A DNA stretch of 49,614 nt from Acidobacteriota bacterium (lineage in GTDB: Bacteria > Acidobacteriota > Terriglobia > Acidiferrales > UBA7541). A model generated the notes under the pieces. That model made no database searches, had not been told where the DNA came from, and worked only from the letters and a program-made list of their open reading frames with translations. This document shows positions 7,991-17,466 of the stretch, one piece after another. Numbering within the stretch: position 1 is the stretch's first letter; each line of letters opens with the position of its first letter. Location: the NCBI GenBank assembly GCA_013289695.1, contig JABCZK010000034.1:1-49614 (forward strand), given 5' to 3'. The position numbers were made by a program, and so were the translations under genes.

Positions 7991-8389
7991 ATGACGACTG
8001 ATCCGATTGCCGATTTACTGACGCGAATTCGCAACGCCTCGCGCGCGAAGCACTCGCGCGTGGATTTGCCCAGCTCGAAATTGAAGGTGGAGCTGGCGCG
8101 CATCCTGAAAGAAGAAGGCTATCTGGCGAATTTCAAGGTTGTGGAAGAGCAGAAGCCCAAGAAGACGCTGCGCCTGTTTTTGCGCTATACGCCTGACCGC
8201 CGCAGCGTGATTACGGACCTGAAGCGCGTCTCGCGGCCGGGTTCGCGGCGCTACGTGGGCAAGACGGACATCCGGCAAGTGGTGGGCGGAATGGGGATTT
8301 CGATTGTGTCTACTGCCAAGGGATTGATGACCGGGCAAGCGGCGCGCAAGGCCGGGATTGGTGGCGAAATCATGTGCGAGGTTTGGTAG
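7991..8389 (+). CDS. rpsH: 30S ribosomal protein S8
   Basis: The 132-residue protein begins [21 protein letters not shown] and ends with [31 protein letters not shown], both S8 signatures. S8 is a primary 16S rRNA binder and in E. coli represses the spc operon. A GAGGGAG site is upstream. The REP-like hairpin lies about 60 bases before the start. Confidence 0.97.
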   Translation: MTTDPIADLLTRIRNASRAKHSRVDLPSSKLKVELARILKEEGYLANFKVVEEQKPKKTLRLFLRYTPDRRSVITDLKRVSRPGSRRYVGKTDIRQVVGGMGISIVSTAKGLMTGQAARKAGIGGEIMCEVW

Positions 8390-8432
8390 AGGTTCGGCGG
8401 GAATTTCGTTAACACGAGGATCGAACAGAGCC

Positions 8433-8978
8433 ATGTCGCGAATTGGAAATAAAATTATAGCCGTGCCGTCCGGCGTGAAGATTCAGATCAAGGACGACGC
8501 CGTGGAAGTGCAGGGGCCCAAGGGCAAGATGCGCGTGGTGGTGCCCAATGGAATCCATTTCGAGCAGAAGGACGGCACTCTGGTCGCCAAGCGCGAATCA
8601 GACGACAAGCGCGCGCTGCATGGCCTGGCGCGAGCGCTGGTGGCGAATGCGGTGACTGGAGTAACGACCGGCTTCAAGAAGGATCTGGACATCGTGGGCG
8701 TCGGCTACCGCGCCGAAGTGAAAGGGAAGAACGTGGTGCTGGCGCTGGGATATTCGCATCCGATTGAATTTCCGATCCCCGAAGGCATCGCGATCACTAT
8801 CGAGAAACAGGTGCACATGGTGGTAACCGGAGCGGACAAGAATCAGGTTGGCCAGGTGGCCGCGAATCTCCGCGCGCTACGTCCGCCCGACCCGTACAAG
8901 CAGAAGGGCGTGCGCATTACCGGCGAGCGCTTGAAGAAGAAGGCCGGCAAGGCTGGCGCGAAGACGGCAGCGGCCTAG
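8433..8978 (+). CDS. rplF: 50S ribosomal protein L6
   Basis: The ATG at 8433 gives the canonical [17 protein letters not shown] start. An in-frame upstream ORF extension to 8358 overlaps rpsH and has no L6 character. Both L6 repeats are present, with [27 protein letters not shown] and [19 protein letters not shown] segments. L6 is near the sarcin-ricin loop. The protein has 181 residues, ending in a short Lys/Ala tail. Confidence 0.96.
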   Translation: MSRIGNKIIAVPSGVKIQIKDDAVEVQGPKGKMRVVVPNGIHFEQKDGTLVAKRESDDKRALHGLARALVANAVTGVTTGFKKDLDIVGVGYRAEVKGKNVVLALGYSHPIEFPIPEGIAITIEKQVHMVVTGADKNQVGQVAANLRALRPPDPYKQKGVRITGERLKKKAGKAGAKTAAA

Positions 8979-8996
8979 GCCAGGAGGAGAGCGAAC

Positions 8997-9374
8997 GTGG
9001 CAGCACCGGTTCACAAATTATCGCGGGAAGCGCATCGTCGCCGCATTCATGTGCGGACGCGCAAGACGCTGGCGGGCACGGCAGAACGCCCGCGGCTGTG
9101 CGTGCATCGTTCGGCGAAACACATACGCGCGCAGGTGGTGGACGATCAGACGAATCGCACGATTGTATCGGCCAGCTCGCTGGATGCGGAAGTGAAGAAG
9201 TCCATCAAGGGCGGGGGCAACATCGCGGCCGCTAAAGTGGTGGGCAAGGCCATCGCGGAACGCGCGCAAGCCAAGGGGGTGGACAAAGTGGTTTACGATC
9301 GCGGGGGATATCAATATCACGGGCGCGTGAAGGCGCTCGCGGAAGCGGCCCGGGAGGCGGGCCTGAAGTTCTGA
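8997..9374 (+). CDS. rplR: 50S ribosomal protein L18
   Basis: The start is a GTG with AGGAGGAGAG upstream. The 125-residue protein shows [26 protein letters not shown] and the C-terminal [25 protein letters not shown] of L18, which binds 5S rRNA. rpsE starts five bases after its stop, so the two are probably coupled. Confidence 0.96.
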   Translation: MAAPVHKLSREAHRRRIHVRTRKTLAGTAERPRLCVHRSAKHIRAQVVDDQTNRTIVSASSLDAEVKKSIKGGGNIAAAKVVGKAIAERAQAKGVDKVVYDRGGYQYHGRVKALAEAAREAGLKF

Positions 9375-9379
9375 AAATT

Positions 9380-9919
9380 ATGTCGAAACAAGAGCTCAAA
9401 GACTCGCTAGCCGTTCGCCGTCCGGTGGAGACCAACCAGGCGAACTTGAAGGATCAGGTGGTTTCGATTAACCGCTGCACCAAGGTAGTGAAGGGCGGAA
9501 AAAATCTCAGCTTCTCCGCGCTGGTGGTGGTGGGAGATCAGGGCGGCCACGCCGGCTTCGGCATGGGCAAGGCGCGCGAAGTGCCCATGGCCATCCGCAA
9601 GGCGATTGAAGCGGCCAAGAAGAATATGGTGAAGCTGAACATGAAGGGCACCACGATTCCGCACCAGGTGCTGGGCCGTTACGGCTCGGGCCAGGTGCTG
9701 CTGAAGCCCGCTCCAGATGGAACCGGAATCATCGCGGGCGGAGCGGTGCGCGCGGTGATGGAGGTCGCCGGGATTCAGAACGTGCTGACGAAGTCGCTGG
9801 GCACATCGAACCCGCATAACGTGATCAAGGCGACGTTTGACGCGCTGATGCATTTGAAGGATGCGGCCAAGGTGGCGGAAGGCCGCGGGAAGATAGCGGA
9901 GGAAGCGACGGCATCGTAG
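9380..9919 (+). CDS. rpsE: 30S ribosomal protein S5
   Basis: The 179-residue protein has the S5 double-stranded-RNA-binding half ([30 protein letters not shown]) and the C-terminal half with [30 protein letters not shown]5 lies at the mRNA entry site and influences decoding fidelity. It is preceded directly by rplR and followed by rpmD, as in most bacteria. Confidence 0.97.
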   Translation: MSKQELKDSLAVRRPVETNQANLKDQVVSINRCTKVVKGGKNLSFSALVVVGDQGGHAGFGMGKAREVPMAIRKAIEAAKKNMVKLNMKGTTIPHQVLGRYGSGQVLLKPAPDGTGIIAGGAVRAVMEVAGIQNVLTKSLGTSNPHNVIKATFDALMHLKDAAKVAEGRGKIAEEATAS

Positions 9920-9937
9920 TTCCTTCGCGCATAGACT

Positions 9938-10147
9938 ATGACGACAACAGCGGCAGCGGGCAAGAAAAAACCGGGGAAATTGAAAATCAAGTGGGTGGTC
10001 AGCTTCATTGGCTGCCCGCGCGATATGCGCCAGACCGTTCGCGGGCTGGGATTCCGGCGCATGCAGCAGGTACTGGAAGTGGAAGACACTCCGTCGATCC
10101 GCGGCATGATCGCGCGCGTGCACCATCTCGTACAGATTGAGGGCTGA
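9938..10147 (+). CDS. rpmD: 50S ribosomal protein L30
   Basis: This small 69-residue protein has a basic N-terminus (AAGKKKPGKLKIKWV), then the L30 core SFIGCPRDMRQTVRGLGFRRMQQVLEVEDTPSIRGMI in two overlapping motifs. L30 is a peripheral large-subunit protein, lost in some bacteria but kept here in its usual place between rpsE and rplO, two bases before rplO. Confidence 0.93.
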   Translation: MTTTAAAGKKKPGKLKIKWVVSFIGCPRDMRQTVRGLGFRRMQQVLEVEDTPSIRGMIARVHHLVQIEG

Positions 10148-10149
10148 GA

Positions 10150-10605
10150 ATGGCACAGAAACCAACACTATCGAATTTGAAGCCGCCGCGGGGTTCGCGT
10201 CACCGCAAAGTGCGCGTAGGACGCGGCATGGGCTCGAAGATGGGCAAGACCGCGGGCGCGGGCAATAAGGGGCAACAGTCCCGCCGCGGATATTCCAGGC
10301 GGCCGGGGTTTGAGGGCGGGCAGATGCCGCTGCACCGACGTTTGCCGAAGCGTGGATTTTCGGCGCCGGATTCGACGACCTACGCGGTGATCAACGTGGA
10401 GAGCCTGAATGTTTTTGAGGCGGGCGAAACGATTTCACCGGAAATTCTTTATGCGCTGGGTGTGTTGCGCGTGAAGCGCGAGGGCCTGAAGATTTTGGGC
10501 AGCGGTGAATTGAAAGTGGCGCTGACGGTACAGGCGCATGCATTCAGCAAGTCGGCGGAAGCGAAGATCACGGCCGCCGGAGGAAAGGTCGAAGTCCTGC
10601 AATGA
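10150..10605 (+). CDS. rplO: 50S ribosomal protein L15
   Basis: The 151-residue protein has the L15 Gly/Arg-rich N-terminus (RVGRGMGSKMGKTAGAGNKG, then RRGYSRRPGFEGGQMPLHRR) and the C-terminal globular part with LKILGSGELKVALTVQAHAFS. L15 is a late-assembling 50S protein. Its stop overlaps the secY start by four bases (ATGA), a typical coupled junction. Confidence 0.96.
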   Translation: MAQKPTLSNLKPPRGSRHRKVRVGRGMGSKMGKTAGAGNKGQQSRRGYSRRPGFEGGQMPLHRRLPKRGFSAPDSTTYAVINVESLNVFEAGETISPEILYALGVLRVKREGLKILGSGELKVALTVQAHAFSKSAEAKITAAGGKVEVLQ

Positions 10606-12005
10606 ACAAGCTGTTCCTGGCGATTCGGAATATTTTCAGCACGCCGGACCTGCGCAACCGCGTTCTGTTCACGCTGGGCATGCTGGCGGTGTACCGCTTG
10701 GGCGGGCACATTCCGACACCGGGAATCAATACGGCGCTGTTGCAGGATATGTTCCAGAGGGGACAAGGCTCGGTCCTGGGATTGATTGACCTCTTCAGTG
10801 GCGGCAACCTTCGCCGGCTGACGATTTTTGCGCTGGGCATCATGCCGTACATTACGGCGTCAATTATTTTGCAGTTGATGGTGGTGGTGTGGCCTTACCT
10901 GGAGCGGTTGCAGAAGGAAGGCGAGCTGGGTCGGCGGAAGATCACGCAGTACACGCGCTACTTGACGATTATTCTGAGCTTGTTTCAATCGTTCACGATC
11001 GCGAAGACTTTGACGCTGCAAAGCATGAACGGCGAAGCGCTGGTGTATCACCCGGGCTGGCGGTTCATGCTGATGACCATGCTGACGCTGACCACCGGCT
11101 CGGCATTCATCATGTGGCTGGGCGAGCAGATCAGCGAGCGGGGCATCGGCAACGGGATGTCGCTGATTATTTTCGCGGGCATCGTGGTGGGATTGCCGAA
11201 CGCGGTGCACGATCTGTACTTGAAGACCACAAGCGGTGAGTGGGGCTCGCTCGCGGGGATCATTCTGGTGGGACTGATCGTTTTGATGCTGGCGGTGGTG
11301 GCTTTCATCGTGTTCGTGGAAGGCGGCCAGCGGCGGATTCCGGTGCAGTACGCAAAGCGCGTGATGGGCCGAAAAGTGATGGGCGGGCAGATGACTTATC
11401 TGCCGCTGCGCGTGAATTCCGGTGGAGTGATTCCGCCGATTTTCGCAAGCTCGCTGCTCACTTTTCCGCAGACTTTGGCGCTGTTTTTTCAGAACAAGTC
11501 CACGGCGTTCGGCAAGTTCGCGAACATGATCAAGTGGGGTGAGCCGCTGTACACCTTGATCTACGTGACGCTGATTATATTTTTCGCGTTTTTCTACGTG
11601 GGGATTATTTTCAATCCCACGGAGCTTGCGGACAATATGCGCAAGTACGGCGGGTTCGTTCCGGGGATTCGTCCGGGGCGGAATACCTCCGAGTACATCA
11701 ATCGGATTCTGACGCGGCTCACCTTTGTTGGCGGCGTGTATCTGGCGGTGGTCTGCTTGCTGCCGGAATGGATGATTTCGGGGATTCACTTGCAGCATCT
11801 GTGGCTCGTGGGCGACTGGTTCGATAAGCACATGTGGCGATTCGTGCTGGATGGTTTGAACGTGCAGTTTTACTTCGGGGGCACGTCGCTCCTGATCGTT
11901 GTGGGCGTGGCCATGGATACGGTGCAGCAACTCGAAGCGCAGTTGGTGATGCGAAATTATGATGGGTTTGTGCGCAAAGGCCGGGTCCGGGGTCGTCGCA
12001 GTTAA
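10602..12005 (+). CDS. secY: Preprotein translocase subunit SecY
   Basis: The 467-residue inner-membrane protein has the ten hydrophobic segments of SecY. Recognisable motifs are RVLFTLGMLAVYRLGGHIPTPGI-type at the N-terminus, the plug region LFSGGNLRRLTIFALGIMPYI, GIGNGMSLIIFAGIV and the cytosolic loop RRIPVQYAKR. SecY is the protein-conducting channel. Its motor SecA is encoded at 31570-34551. The gene overlaps rplO by four bases and adk by one (TAATG), so all three are translationally linked. Confidence 0.98.
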   Translation: MNKLFLAIRNIFSTPDLRNRVLFTLGMLAVYRLGGHIPTPGINTALLQDMFQRGQGSVLGLIDLFSGGNLRRLTIFALGIMPYITASIILQLMVVVWPYLERLQKEGELGRRKITQYTRYLTIILSLFQSFTIAKTLTLQSMNGEALVYHPGWRFMLMTMLTLTTGSAFIMWLGEQISERGIGNGMSLIIFAGIVVGLPNAVHDLYLKTTSGEWGSLAGIILVGLIVLMLAVVAFIVFVEGGQRRIPVQYAKRVMGRKVMGGQMTYLPLRVNSGGVIPPIFASSLLTFPQTLALFFQNKSTAFGKFANMIKWGEPLYTLIYVTLIIFFAFFYVGIIFNPTELADNMRKYGGFVPGIRPGRNTSEYINRILTRLTFVGGVYLAVVCLLPEWMISGIHLQHLWLVGDWFDKHMWRFVLDGLNVQFYFGGTSLLIVVGVAMDTVQQLEAQLVMRNYDGFVRKGRVRGRRS

Positions 12006-12709
12006 TGACCGACGCATCGGCGGTGAGGATGGCGCTCAAACGGGCGTTAATTTTCCTGGGTCCGCCAGGAGCTGGTAAAGGCACCCAGGCGAAGCGCATG
12101 GCCAAGCAGTTGGGCGTGCCGCATCTTTCCACCGGCGACATGCTGCGGGACGCGGTGAGTCGCCGCACCACGCAGGGGCGTCTGGCAGCGCCGATCATGG
12201 AGCGCGGCGACTTGGTGCCGGATGATATCGTGCTGGGGATGGTGGAAGAGCGGCTCTCGCGCTGGGATTGCGACGAGGGATTCATCTTCGACGGGTTCCC
12301 GCGGACCAATCGGCAGGCAGAGGAACTGGACAAGATTTTGCAGCGCCGGGGGCTCGGCAAACCACTGGTGATCCAGTTTAGGGTAAGCCCGGAAACGTTG
12401 ATACGGCGTGTGGCAGGGCGTTGGACCTGCAGCGTGGGCGGCGAGACGTACAACATTTTAGAGCGGCCGCCGAAGACGCCGGGGATTTGCGATAACGACG
12501 GCGGGAAATTGATTCAGCGGTCGGACGACCAGCCGGAAATCGTCAAGGAACGATTTGCGGCGTACGAACGCCAGACGCAGCCGCTGGCAGATTATTACCG
12601 GACGCACGGCGTGCTGGAAGTGGTGGACGGTGATGCAGGAGTGGATGAAGTAACCCGCGCATTGAACGAGATTTTGAAGCGCGCGGAAGGGCGCGATGGT
12701 CATCTGTAA
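12005..12709 (+). CDS. adk: Adenylate kinase
   Basis: This enzyme interconverts AMP + ATP and 2 ADP. The P-loop [10 protein letters not shown] lies near residues 19-28, then STGDMLR, FDGFPRT and the LID domain. The LID keeps [11 protein letters not shown] and [10 protein letters not shown]: two Cys and one Asp of the four-ligand Cys-type zinc site, but the second ligand of the first pair is Gly. It is 234 residues with a short extra N-terminus, since the start overlaps the secY stop; ATG 12029 is an alternative start with a poor ribosome site. It overlaps map by 14 bases. Confidence 0.96.
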   Translation: MTDASAVRMALKRALIFLGPPGAGKGTQAKRMAKQLGVPHLSTGDMLRDAVSRRTTQGRLAAPIMERGDLVPDDIVLGMVEERLSRWDCDEGFIFDGFPRTNRQAEELDKILQRRGLGKPLVIQFRVSPETLIRRVAGRWTCSVGGETYNILERPPKTPGICDNDGGKLIQRSDDQPEIVKERFAAYERQTQPLADYYRTHGVLEVVDGDAGVDEVTRALNEILKRAEGRDGHL

Positions 12710-13469
12710 ATCGCCTGCGGAGCTGGAAAAGATGTATCGCGCGGGACAGGTCGTCTGGGGCGCGCTGGAAGAAATGCGCACCATGATCCGGCCAGGCATC
12801 TCGACGAAAGAGTTGGACGAGTTCGCCGAGGGTTACACGAAGGAACACGGCGCGCGACCGGCGTTCAAGGGTTACCGCGGCTATCCGGGCTCGGTGTGCA
12901 CTTCGATCAATCAGGAAGTGGTGCACGGGATTCCATCGGCGGCGCGGAAATTGCGCGAGGGCGACATTCTTTCGATGGATTTCGGAGTGGAGCTGGGCGG
13001 GTACTTTGGCGACGCGGCGTTGACGGTTCCGGTGGGCAAGGTTACGCCGGAGCGCGAGAAGCTGTTGCGGGTGACGCGTGAATCGCTGGAGCAGGGCATC
13101 GCGAAGATCCGGGCGGGGAATCGCCTGGGAGATGTATCGGCCGCGGTGCAGCAGTGGGTGGAAAAGAACGGATATTCGGTGGTGCGCGAGTTCGTGGGAC
13201 ACGGAATCGGCACGAAGATGCACGAGGACCCGCAGTTGCCGAATTACGGCTCTCCGGGACAAGGCCCCAAGCTGCAAGAGGGCATGGTGCTGGCCATCGA
13301 GCCGATGGTGAACACGGGCGGCCCGGGCGTGCGAGTGCTGGATGACGAATGGACCGCGGTGACTGCGGACGGCAGCGATTCAGCGCACTTTGAGCACACC
13401 GTTGCAGTGACTAAGAATGGCCCGTGGATTTTGACGCGGCCGAAAGAAGCGGCAGGACCGGTCTGGTAA
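12696..13469 (+). CDS. map: Methionine aminopeptidase, type I
   Basis: This enzyme removes the initiator Met from new proteins. Its 257 residues contain the pita-bread fold metal ligands: two Asp in [18 protein letters not shown], His in [15 protein letters not shown], Glu in [10 protein letters not shown] and Glu in HFEHTVAVT. The substrate-loop His in QEVVHGIPS is also present. There is no N-terminal zinc-finger extension. The start lies inside the end of adk. The adk-map-infA order is common in spc operons. Confidence 0.96.
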   Translation: MVICKSPAELEKMYRAGQVVWGALEEMRTMIRPGISTKELDEFAEGYTKEHGARPAFKGYRGYPGSVCTSINQEVVHGIPSAARKLREGDILSMDFGVELGGYFGDAALTVPVGKVTPEREKLLRVTRESLEQGIAKIRAGNRLGDVSAAVQQWVEKNGYSVVREFVGHGIGTKMHEDPQLPNYGSPGQGPKLQEGMVLAIEPMVNTGGPGVRVLDDEWTAVTADGSDSAHFEHTVAVTKNGPWILTRPKEAAGPVW

Positions 13470-13517
13470 GCAGCAGGACGCAAGATTTGGCTGGAGTGGA
13501 ATGGAATACAGGAGCGC

Positions 13518-13778
13518 ATGAGACCAAGGCCAGAGAAGGAAAATAAGAAGCCGGGCGAAAGCGGGAAAGAGGACGCGATCGAAGTGATGGCTACCGTGAT
13601 CGAGCCGCTGCCGAACGCCATGTTTCGCGTGGAGCTGGAAAACAAGCACCAGGTGCTGGCCCATATTTCTGGGAAGATGCGCAAAAATTTCATTCGTATT
13701 TTGTCGGGAGATCGCGTGGCGGTGGAGCTTTCGCCCTACGATCTGACGCGCGGCCGGATCGTGTATCGCTACAAGTAA
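13518..13778 (+). CDS. infA: Translation initiation factor IF-1
   Basis: The OB-fold IF-1 sequence is clear: [31 protein letters not shown] in overlapping motifs, then [23 protein letters not shown]-1 blocks the A site during initiation. It is 86 residues rather than ~72 because of a charged N-terminal stretch ([19 protein letters not shown]). No ATG occurs at the usual position, so the extension is probably real. Confidence 0.95.
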   Translation: MRPRPEKENKKPGESGKEDAIEVMATVIEPLPNAMFRVELENKHQVLAHISGKMRKNFIRILSGDRVAVELSPYDLTRGRIVYRYK

Positions 13779-13838
13779 CACGGCGGCGCGCGGAGCAGCA
13801 GAATGCTTGGGGCCCCCAAGAGGGGATGGAGTGGAAAA

Positions 13839-13952
13839 ATGAAGGTTCGGGCATCGGTAAAGAAAATCTGCATGAAGTGCAAGATCGTTCATCGGCGCGG
13901 CGTGGTGCGCGTGATCTGTACGAACGCCAAGCACCGCCAGCGCCAGGGATAG
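13839..13952 (+). CDS. rpmJ: 50S ribosomal protein L36
   Basis: A 37-residue ORF begins [20 protein letters not shown]. It has the zinc ligands of the C-plus type L36: CMKC, then Cys in VICTN, then His in AKHRQRQG. It is too short for routine ORF lists but lies exactly between infA and rpsM, where L36 is expected, 60 bases after infA and 22 before rpsM. GGATGGAG lies upstream. Confidence 0.96.
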   Translation: MKVRASVKKICMKCKIVHRRGVVRVICTNAKHRQRQG

Positions 13953-13974
13953 GCCAGAGGCCGGAGGATAGAGA

Positions 13975-14358
13975 ATGGCTCGCATCGCAGGTGTGGATTT
14001 GCCGCCGAACAAGCGGCTTTGGATTGGGCTCACTTCGATTTACGGCATCGGGCAGGCGCGCGCGAAATCGCTGGCCGCGAAAGCCAACGTGGACCACACC
14101 AAGAAGATCAAGGATCTGACCGAGGATGAGGCGACGCGTCTGCGCGCCGCAATCGAAGCCGAGGGCGGTATCGAAGGCGATCTGCGCAAAGAGACGCAGA
14201 TGAACATCCGGCGGCTGATTGAAATTCAGGCGTATCGCGGATTGCGTCACCGGCGCAATTTGCCGGTTCGCGGCCAGCGCACGCACACCAACGCGCGCAC
14301 GCGTAAGGGACCACGGAAGGGCGCAGTGGCAGCGAAGAAGATCGCGGCCCGGAAGTAA
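13975..14358 (+). CDS. rpsM: 30S ribosomal protein S13
   Basis: The 127-residue protein starts [19 protein letters not shown] and contains [11 protein letters not shown] and [20 protein letters not shown], followed by the basic C-terminal tail that reaches the P-site tRNA. S13 forms intersubunit bridges in the 30S head. About 130 bases with two palindromes separate it from rpsK. Confidence 0.97.
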   Translation: MARIAGVDLPPNKRLWIGLTSIYGIGQARAKSLAAKANVDHTKKIKDLTEDEATRLRAAIEAEGGIEGDLRKETQMNIRRLIEIQAYRGLRHRRNLPVRGQRTHTNARTRKGPRKGAVAAKKIAARK

Positions 14359-14365
14359 AGTAAAG

Positions 14366-14423
14366 GCCGGCGAGGCGAGCCTCGCCGAAGAGAAAGCGGC
14401 GGCACGCCGCCGCACTCCATATA
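14366..14423. repeat. Twin-palindrome repeat with CACTCCATAT tail
   Basis: Two perfect 8-bp hairpins with two-base loops stand side by side: GGCGAGGC-GA-GCCTCGCC (14369-14386) and GCGGCGGC-AC-GCCGCCGC (14396-14413), then CACTCCATAT. A decayed relative with the same left part and the same GCCGCACTCCATAT end is at 17402-17466. The rest of the rpsM-rpsK gap shows only the rpsK ribosome site. There is no T-run after either stem. Confidence 0.7.
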
Positions 14424-14490
14424 AATGCCGAAGACGGGCGATTGGGTTTGCAAGATTTGAAGTTGCCGGGAAAATAGGAGAGAGACGAGC

Positions 14491-14955
14491 GTGGCAAAAG
14501 AACCGAAAGACGCGGCAGCAACACCAGGAGGAGCACCCGCGGCAGCAGCAGCGGCGAAAAGCTCCAAGCGCAAGAAGGAATTCCGCAAGAAGAAGGAAAA
14601 GCGCGTGGTGCCGCACGGCGTGGTCTGCATCCAGGCGACGTTCAACAACACGATTGTGACGCTGACTGATCCCGACGGCCGCGCGGTGAGCTGGTCTTCG
14701 GCGGGCTCGGTGGGTTTCAAGGGCTCGCGCAAGGGCACGCCATACGCAGCGCAGCAAGCGGCCGCGACGGCTGCAGGCGTGGCGCGCGACCAGTACGGAA
14801 TGAAGTCGGTGGAAGTGCGCGTGAAGGGACCTGGCGCAGGACGGGAATCCGCCGTGCGCGCACTGGCTTCTTCAGGCTTGCACATCAACGCGATCAAGGA
14901 CGTGACGCCGGTGCCGCACAACGGCTGCCGACCGCCCAAGCGCCGCCGCGTCTAG
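14491..14955 (+). CDS. rpsK: 30S ribosomal protein S11
   Basis: The start is a GTG with AGGAGAG upstream. The S11 core runs from [21 protein letters not shown] to the C-terminal [18 protein letters not shown], with [20 protein letters not shown] between. S11 lines the mRNA exit cleft with S7. The protein has 154 residues because of an N-terminal extension of about 25-30 residues rich in Ala, Pro and Lys ([19 protein letters not shown]), where most S11 proteins have about 129. Confidence 0.95.
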   Translation: MAKEPKDAAATPGGAPAAAAAAKSSKRKKEFRKKKEKRVVPHGVVCIQATFNNTIVTLTDPDGRAVSWSSAGSVGFKGSRKGTPYAAQQAAATAAGVARDQYGMKSVEVRVKGPGAGRESAVRALASSGLHINAIKDVTPVPHNGCRPPKRRRV

Positions 14956-15009
14956 CGCGAGCGACAGAGATTCAGGGAAATTGCAGAGTTGAGATAAAGG
15001 AGATAGGAC

Positions 15010-15642
15010 TTGGCAAGACATCGTGAAGCAGTTTGCCGGCTGTGCCGACGGGAAGGGCAGAAACTCTTCTTGAAAGGCCTGCGGTGTTTTACAGAAAAGT
15101 GCGCGATCGAGAAACGCAATTTCGTTCCCGGGCAGCATGGACAAGCGCGGCGGGCGAAGATGGTGGGATACGGCGTACAGTTGCGCGAAAAGCAGAAGGT
15201 GAAGCGCACCTACGGGCTGCTGGAACGCCAGTTCCGCACGTATTTCGAAAAGGCGTTGCGGACCAAGGGACCGACCGGCGCAAACCTGATGGTGATGCTC
15301 GAGCGCCGCTTGGATAACGTGGTGTACCGCATGGGCTTGGGCGGCTCGCGTTCACAGGCGCGACAACTGGTGCTGCACGGACACATCCGCGTGAAGGGCC
15401 AGAAGGTGAATATCCCCAGCTACCTGGTGAACGTGGGGGATGAAGTCACGCTGAAAGACAAGATGCACGAAAACGTGATGATCATGGAAGCCCGCAATCT
15501 GGCGAAAAGCCAGGGCGTGGCTCCGTGGCTCGATATTGATCCAGCGAATTTCAAGGCGCGCGTAGTGGCGATGCCGCGTCGCGAAGACGTGCAGACGCCG
15601 CCGATGAACGAACAGCTCATCGTGGAACTGTATTCGAAGTAG
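15010..15642 (+). CDS. rpsD: 30S ribosomal protein S4
   Basis: S4 starts at a TTG with AAGGAGATAGGA upstream; the protein begins MARHREAVCRLCRREGQKLF. It is the cysteine-containing type, with CRLC followed by CFTEKC, a known zinc-binding variant. The S4 domain shows MLERRLDNVVYRMGLGGSRSQARQLVLHGHI in overlapping motifs. S4 is a primary 16S rRNA binder and helps form the mRNA entry site. At 210 residues it is normal, and it precedes rpoA as in many bacteria. Confidence 0.96.
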   Translation: MARHREAVCRLCRREGQKLFLKGLRCFTEKCAIEKRNFVPGQHGQARRAKMVGYGVQLREKQKVKRTYGLLERQFRTYFEKALRTKGPTGANLMVMLERRLDNVVYRMGLGGSRSQARQLVLHGHIRVKGQKVNIPSYLVNVGDEVTLKDKMHENVMIMEARNLAKSQGVAPWLDIDPANFKARVVAMPRREDVQTPPMNEQLIVELYSK

Positions 15643-15701
15643 CGCCCGGAGATTATCAACGTTTATAAGTTTGTCGGTTCGCCGCGGGCGAGCCAGGAGG
15701 A

Positions 15702-16742
15702 ATGTCGAAGATGTGGAAGGGCTTCCAGAAACCAAAGCGGTTGGCAGCAGAACCAGAAACCCTGACCGATAAGTACGGGAAATTCTCAGCGCAGCCTTTT
15801 GAGCGCGGCTGGGGAACCACGGTCGGAAACTCCCTGCGGCGCGCATTGCTGAGCTCGATTGAAGGCGCAGCGATCACCGCGGTGAAGATTGAAGGCGTAC
15901 TGCACGAGTTTTCGCCGATTCCGGGCGTCGTAGAAGACGCGACGGACATCATCCTGAACCTGAAGCAGGTTCCGCTGAAGTTGAACACGGACCAGCCGAA
16001 GACGATCACTTTGATCGTGGATACGCCTGGGCCGGTGACCTCGGCGAAAATCGAAGAGGACGCCGATATCGCGGTGCTCGACAAGAACGTGTACATCGCG
16101 ACCGTGAGCGAAGGCGGCAAGTTCGAACTGGAGTTGCGCGTGAAGAATGGCCGGGGCTATGTGGCGGCCGACCGCAATTTCGACGAGGACCTACCGATCG
16201 GCTACATTCCGATTGATTCGGTGCACTCGCCGGTGCGCAAGGTGAACTACGCAGTGGAAGCGGCTCGTTTGGGACAGATGACCGATTACGAGAAGCTCAC
16301 GCTGGAAGTCTGGACCAACGCCGCGATTACACCGCAGGACGCGATTGGCTTGGCGTCGAAGCTGATGAAGGACCACATGAGCATCTTCATCAATTTCGAA
16401 GAGACGCCGGACCTGCCGGAAGAAGTGGTCGAGAATTACAGCGATCCGCGCCTCGAATTCCTGGATCGCTCAGTGGAAGAGCTGGAGCTTTCGGTGCGCT
16501 CCTATAACTGCCTGAAGAACGCGAACATTCAGAACCTGCGCGAGCTGGTGCAGAAAACCGAATCCGAAATGCTGAAGACCAAGAATTTCGGCCGCAAGTC
16601 GCTGAATGAAATCAAGGACATCCTGCACAAAATGGGCTTGAGCCTCGGCATGAAGTTTGACGAGCACGGCCGCATTATCTGGCCGCCGCTGCCAAGCCAG
16701 ACCGCGCCTCCGCCTTCCGAGGGGGATGCCACGGCAATGTAA
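15702..16742 (+). CDS. rpoA: DNA-directed RNA polymerase subunit alpha
   Basis: The N-terminal dimerisation domain is seen in [20 protein letters not shown] and [22 protein letters not shown]. The C-terminal domain, which contacts UP elements and activators, has the helix-hairpin-helix region [20 protein letters not shown] and [17 protein letters not shown]. The length of 346 residues is within the family range, with a short Pro-rich end. AGGAGGAATG gives a strong ribosome site overlapping the start region. rplQ follows, completing the alpha operon. Confidence 0.98.
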   Translation: MSKMWKGFQKPKRLAAEPETLTDKYGKFSAQPFERGWGTTVGNSLRRALLSSIEGAAITAVKIEGVLHEFSPIPGVVEDATDIILNLKQVPLKLNTDQPKTITLIVDTPGPVTSAKIEEDADIAVLDKNVYIATVSEGGKFELELRVKNGRGYVAADRNFDEDLPIGYIPIDSVHSPVRKVNYAVEAARLGQMTDYEKLTLEVWTNAAITPQDAIGLASKLMKDHMSIFINFEETPDLPEEVVENYSDPRLEFLDRSVEELELSVRSYNCLKNANIQNLRELVQKTESEMLKTKNFGRKSLNEIKDILHKMGLSLGMKFDEHGRIIWPPLPSQTAPPPSEGDATAM

Positions 16743-16778
16743 TCGTGCGGGAAACCGCGCGAGCCACGGTAAGCGACT

Positions 16779-17225
16779 ATGAGACACCTTAAATCAGGGT
16801 CAAAACTCGGGAAGCAGCCCGCGCATCGCCGCGCGGTGTTGCGCAACCTGGTGACTAACCTCATCGAGAAGGAACGCATTCACACCACCATTCTTCGGGC
16901 GAAGGCTACCCGTAGGCTGGCGGAGAAAATGATTACGCTGGGCAAGCGCGATTCGCTGCATGCGCGACGCCAGGCGGCGGCTTTCCTGATGACTCCGGTG
17001 GCCACAGAGAAACTGTTCACCGACCTGGCGCCGCGTTTTGCGGACCGTCCAGGCGGTTATACGCGCATTATCCGGGCGGGCTGGCGACTGGGAGACGGCG
17101 CGGATCTGGCGATTCTGGAGTTCATCGGTTCGGAGTTGAAGAAGAAGGACAAGAAACCGCGCCGGAAGCAGGATGTGGAGACTCCCGAAAAAGAAGAGGA
17201 AAAAGAAGCGGTGGCGGCGAAGTAG
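16779..17225 (+). CDS. rplQ: 50S ribosomal protein L17
   Basis: The protein opens [23 protein letters not shown] and includes [23 protein letters not shown] and [24 protein letters not shown], the L17 signatures, in overlapping blocks. L17 is near the tunnel exit. The core ends near residue 118; a ~30-residue charged tail ([20 protein letters not shown] and onwards) makes it 148 residues. It is the last gene of the superoperon, 38 bases before an intrinsic terminator. Confidence 0.96.
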   Translation: MRHLKSGSKLGKQPAHRRAVLRNLVTNLIEKERIHTTILRAKATRRLAEKMITLGKRDSLHARRQAAAFLMTPVATEKLFTDLAPRFADRPGGYTRIIRAGWRLGDGADLAILEFIGSELKKKDKKPRRKQDVETPEKEEEKEAVAAK

Positions 17226-17263
17226 TCTTCTCCGGTTCTTTTCAGTCGATCACGTAAATCAAC

Positions 17264-17304
17264 AAGGCCCGCTCCGATTCGTCGGAGTGGGCCTTTTTGT
17301 TTTT
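17264..17304 (+). terminator. Intrinsic terminator of the ribosomal superoperon
   Basis: A 14-bp stem (AAGGCCCGCTCCGA, arm 17264-17277) pairs with 17282-17295 through one G-U wobble, closed by a TTCG tetraloop and followed by TTTGTTTTT. It stands 38 bases after the rplQ stop and is the clearest rho-independent terminator in the window. Confidence 0.93.
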
Positions 17305-17325
17305 CTCGCAAGCGTTGAGGGCAAA

Positions 17326-17466
17326 GAACCGGCGAGCCGCCGGCGCTACCAACGTCAAAGGTGCCGGCCTGCAGGCCACCGCCCCAAAGTCAAATTCTGC
17401 GGCCGGCGAGGCAAGCCTCACCGAGCTCGTTTTGTCGCTCGGCTTGCAGGCTGCCGCACTCCATAT
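17326..17466. repeat. Cluster of palindromic repeats after rplQ
   Basis: The gap between the rplQ terminator and the M61 gene is packed with short palindromes: CCGGCGAGCCGCCGG (17329-17343), the perfect GGCCTGCAGGCC (17366-17377), and 17402-17466, a decayed copy of the twin element at 14366-14423 that shares GCCGGCGAGGC at its left and GCCGCACTCCATAT at its right. No gene is visible. The cluster sits between two convergent transcription units. Confidence 0.65.

Noticed and set aside
10860..12017. A 385-codon open frame antisense to secY
   Set aside because: It mirrors secY exactly, is rich in His, Gln and Arg as shadow frames of GC-rich genes are, and has no ribosome site or recognisable domain.
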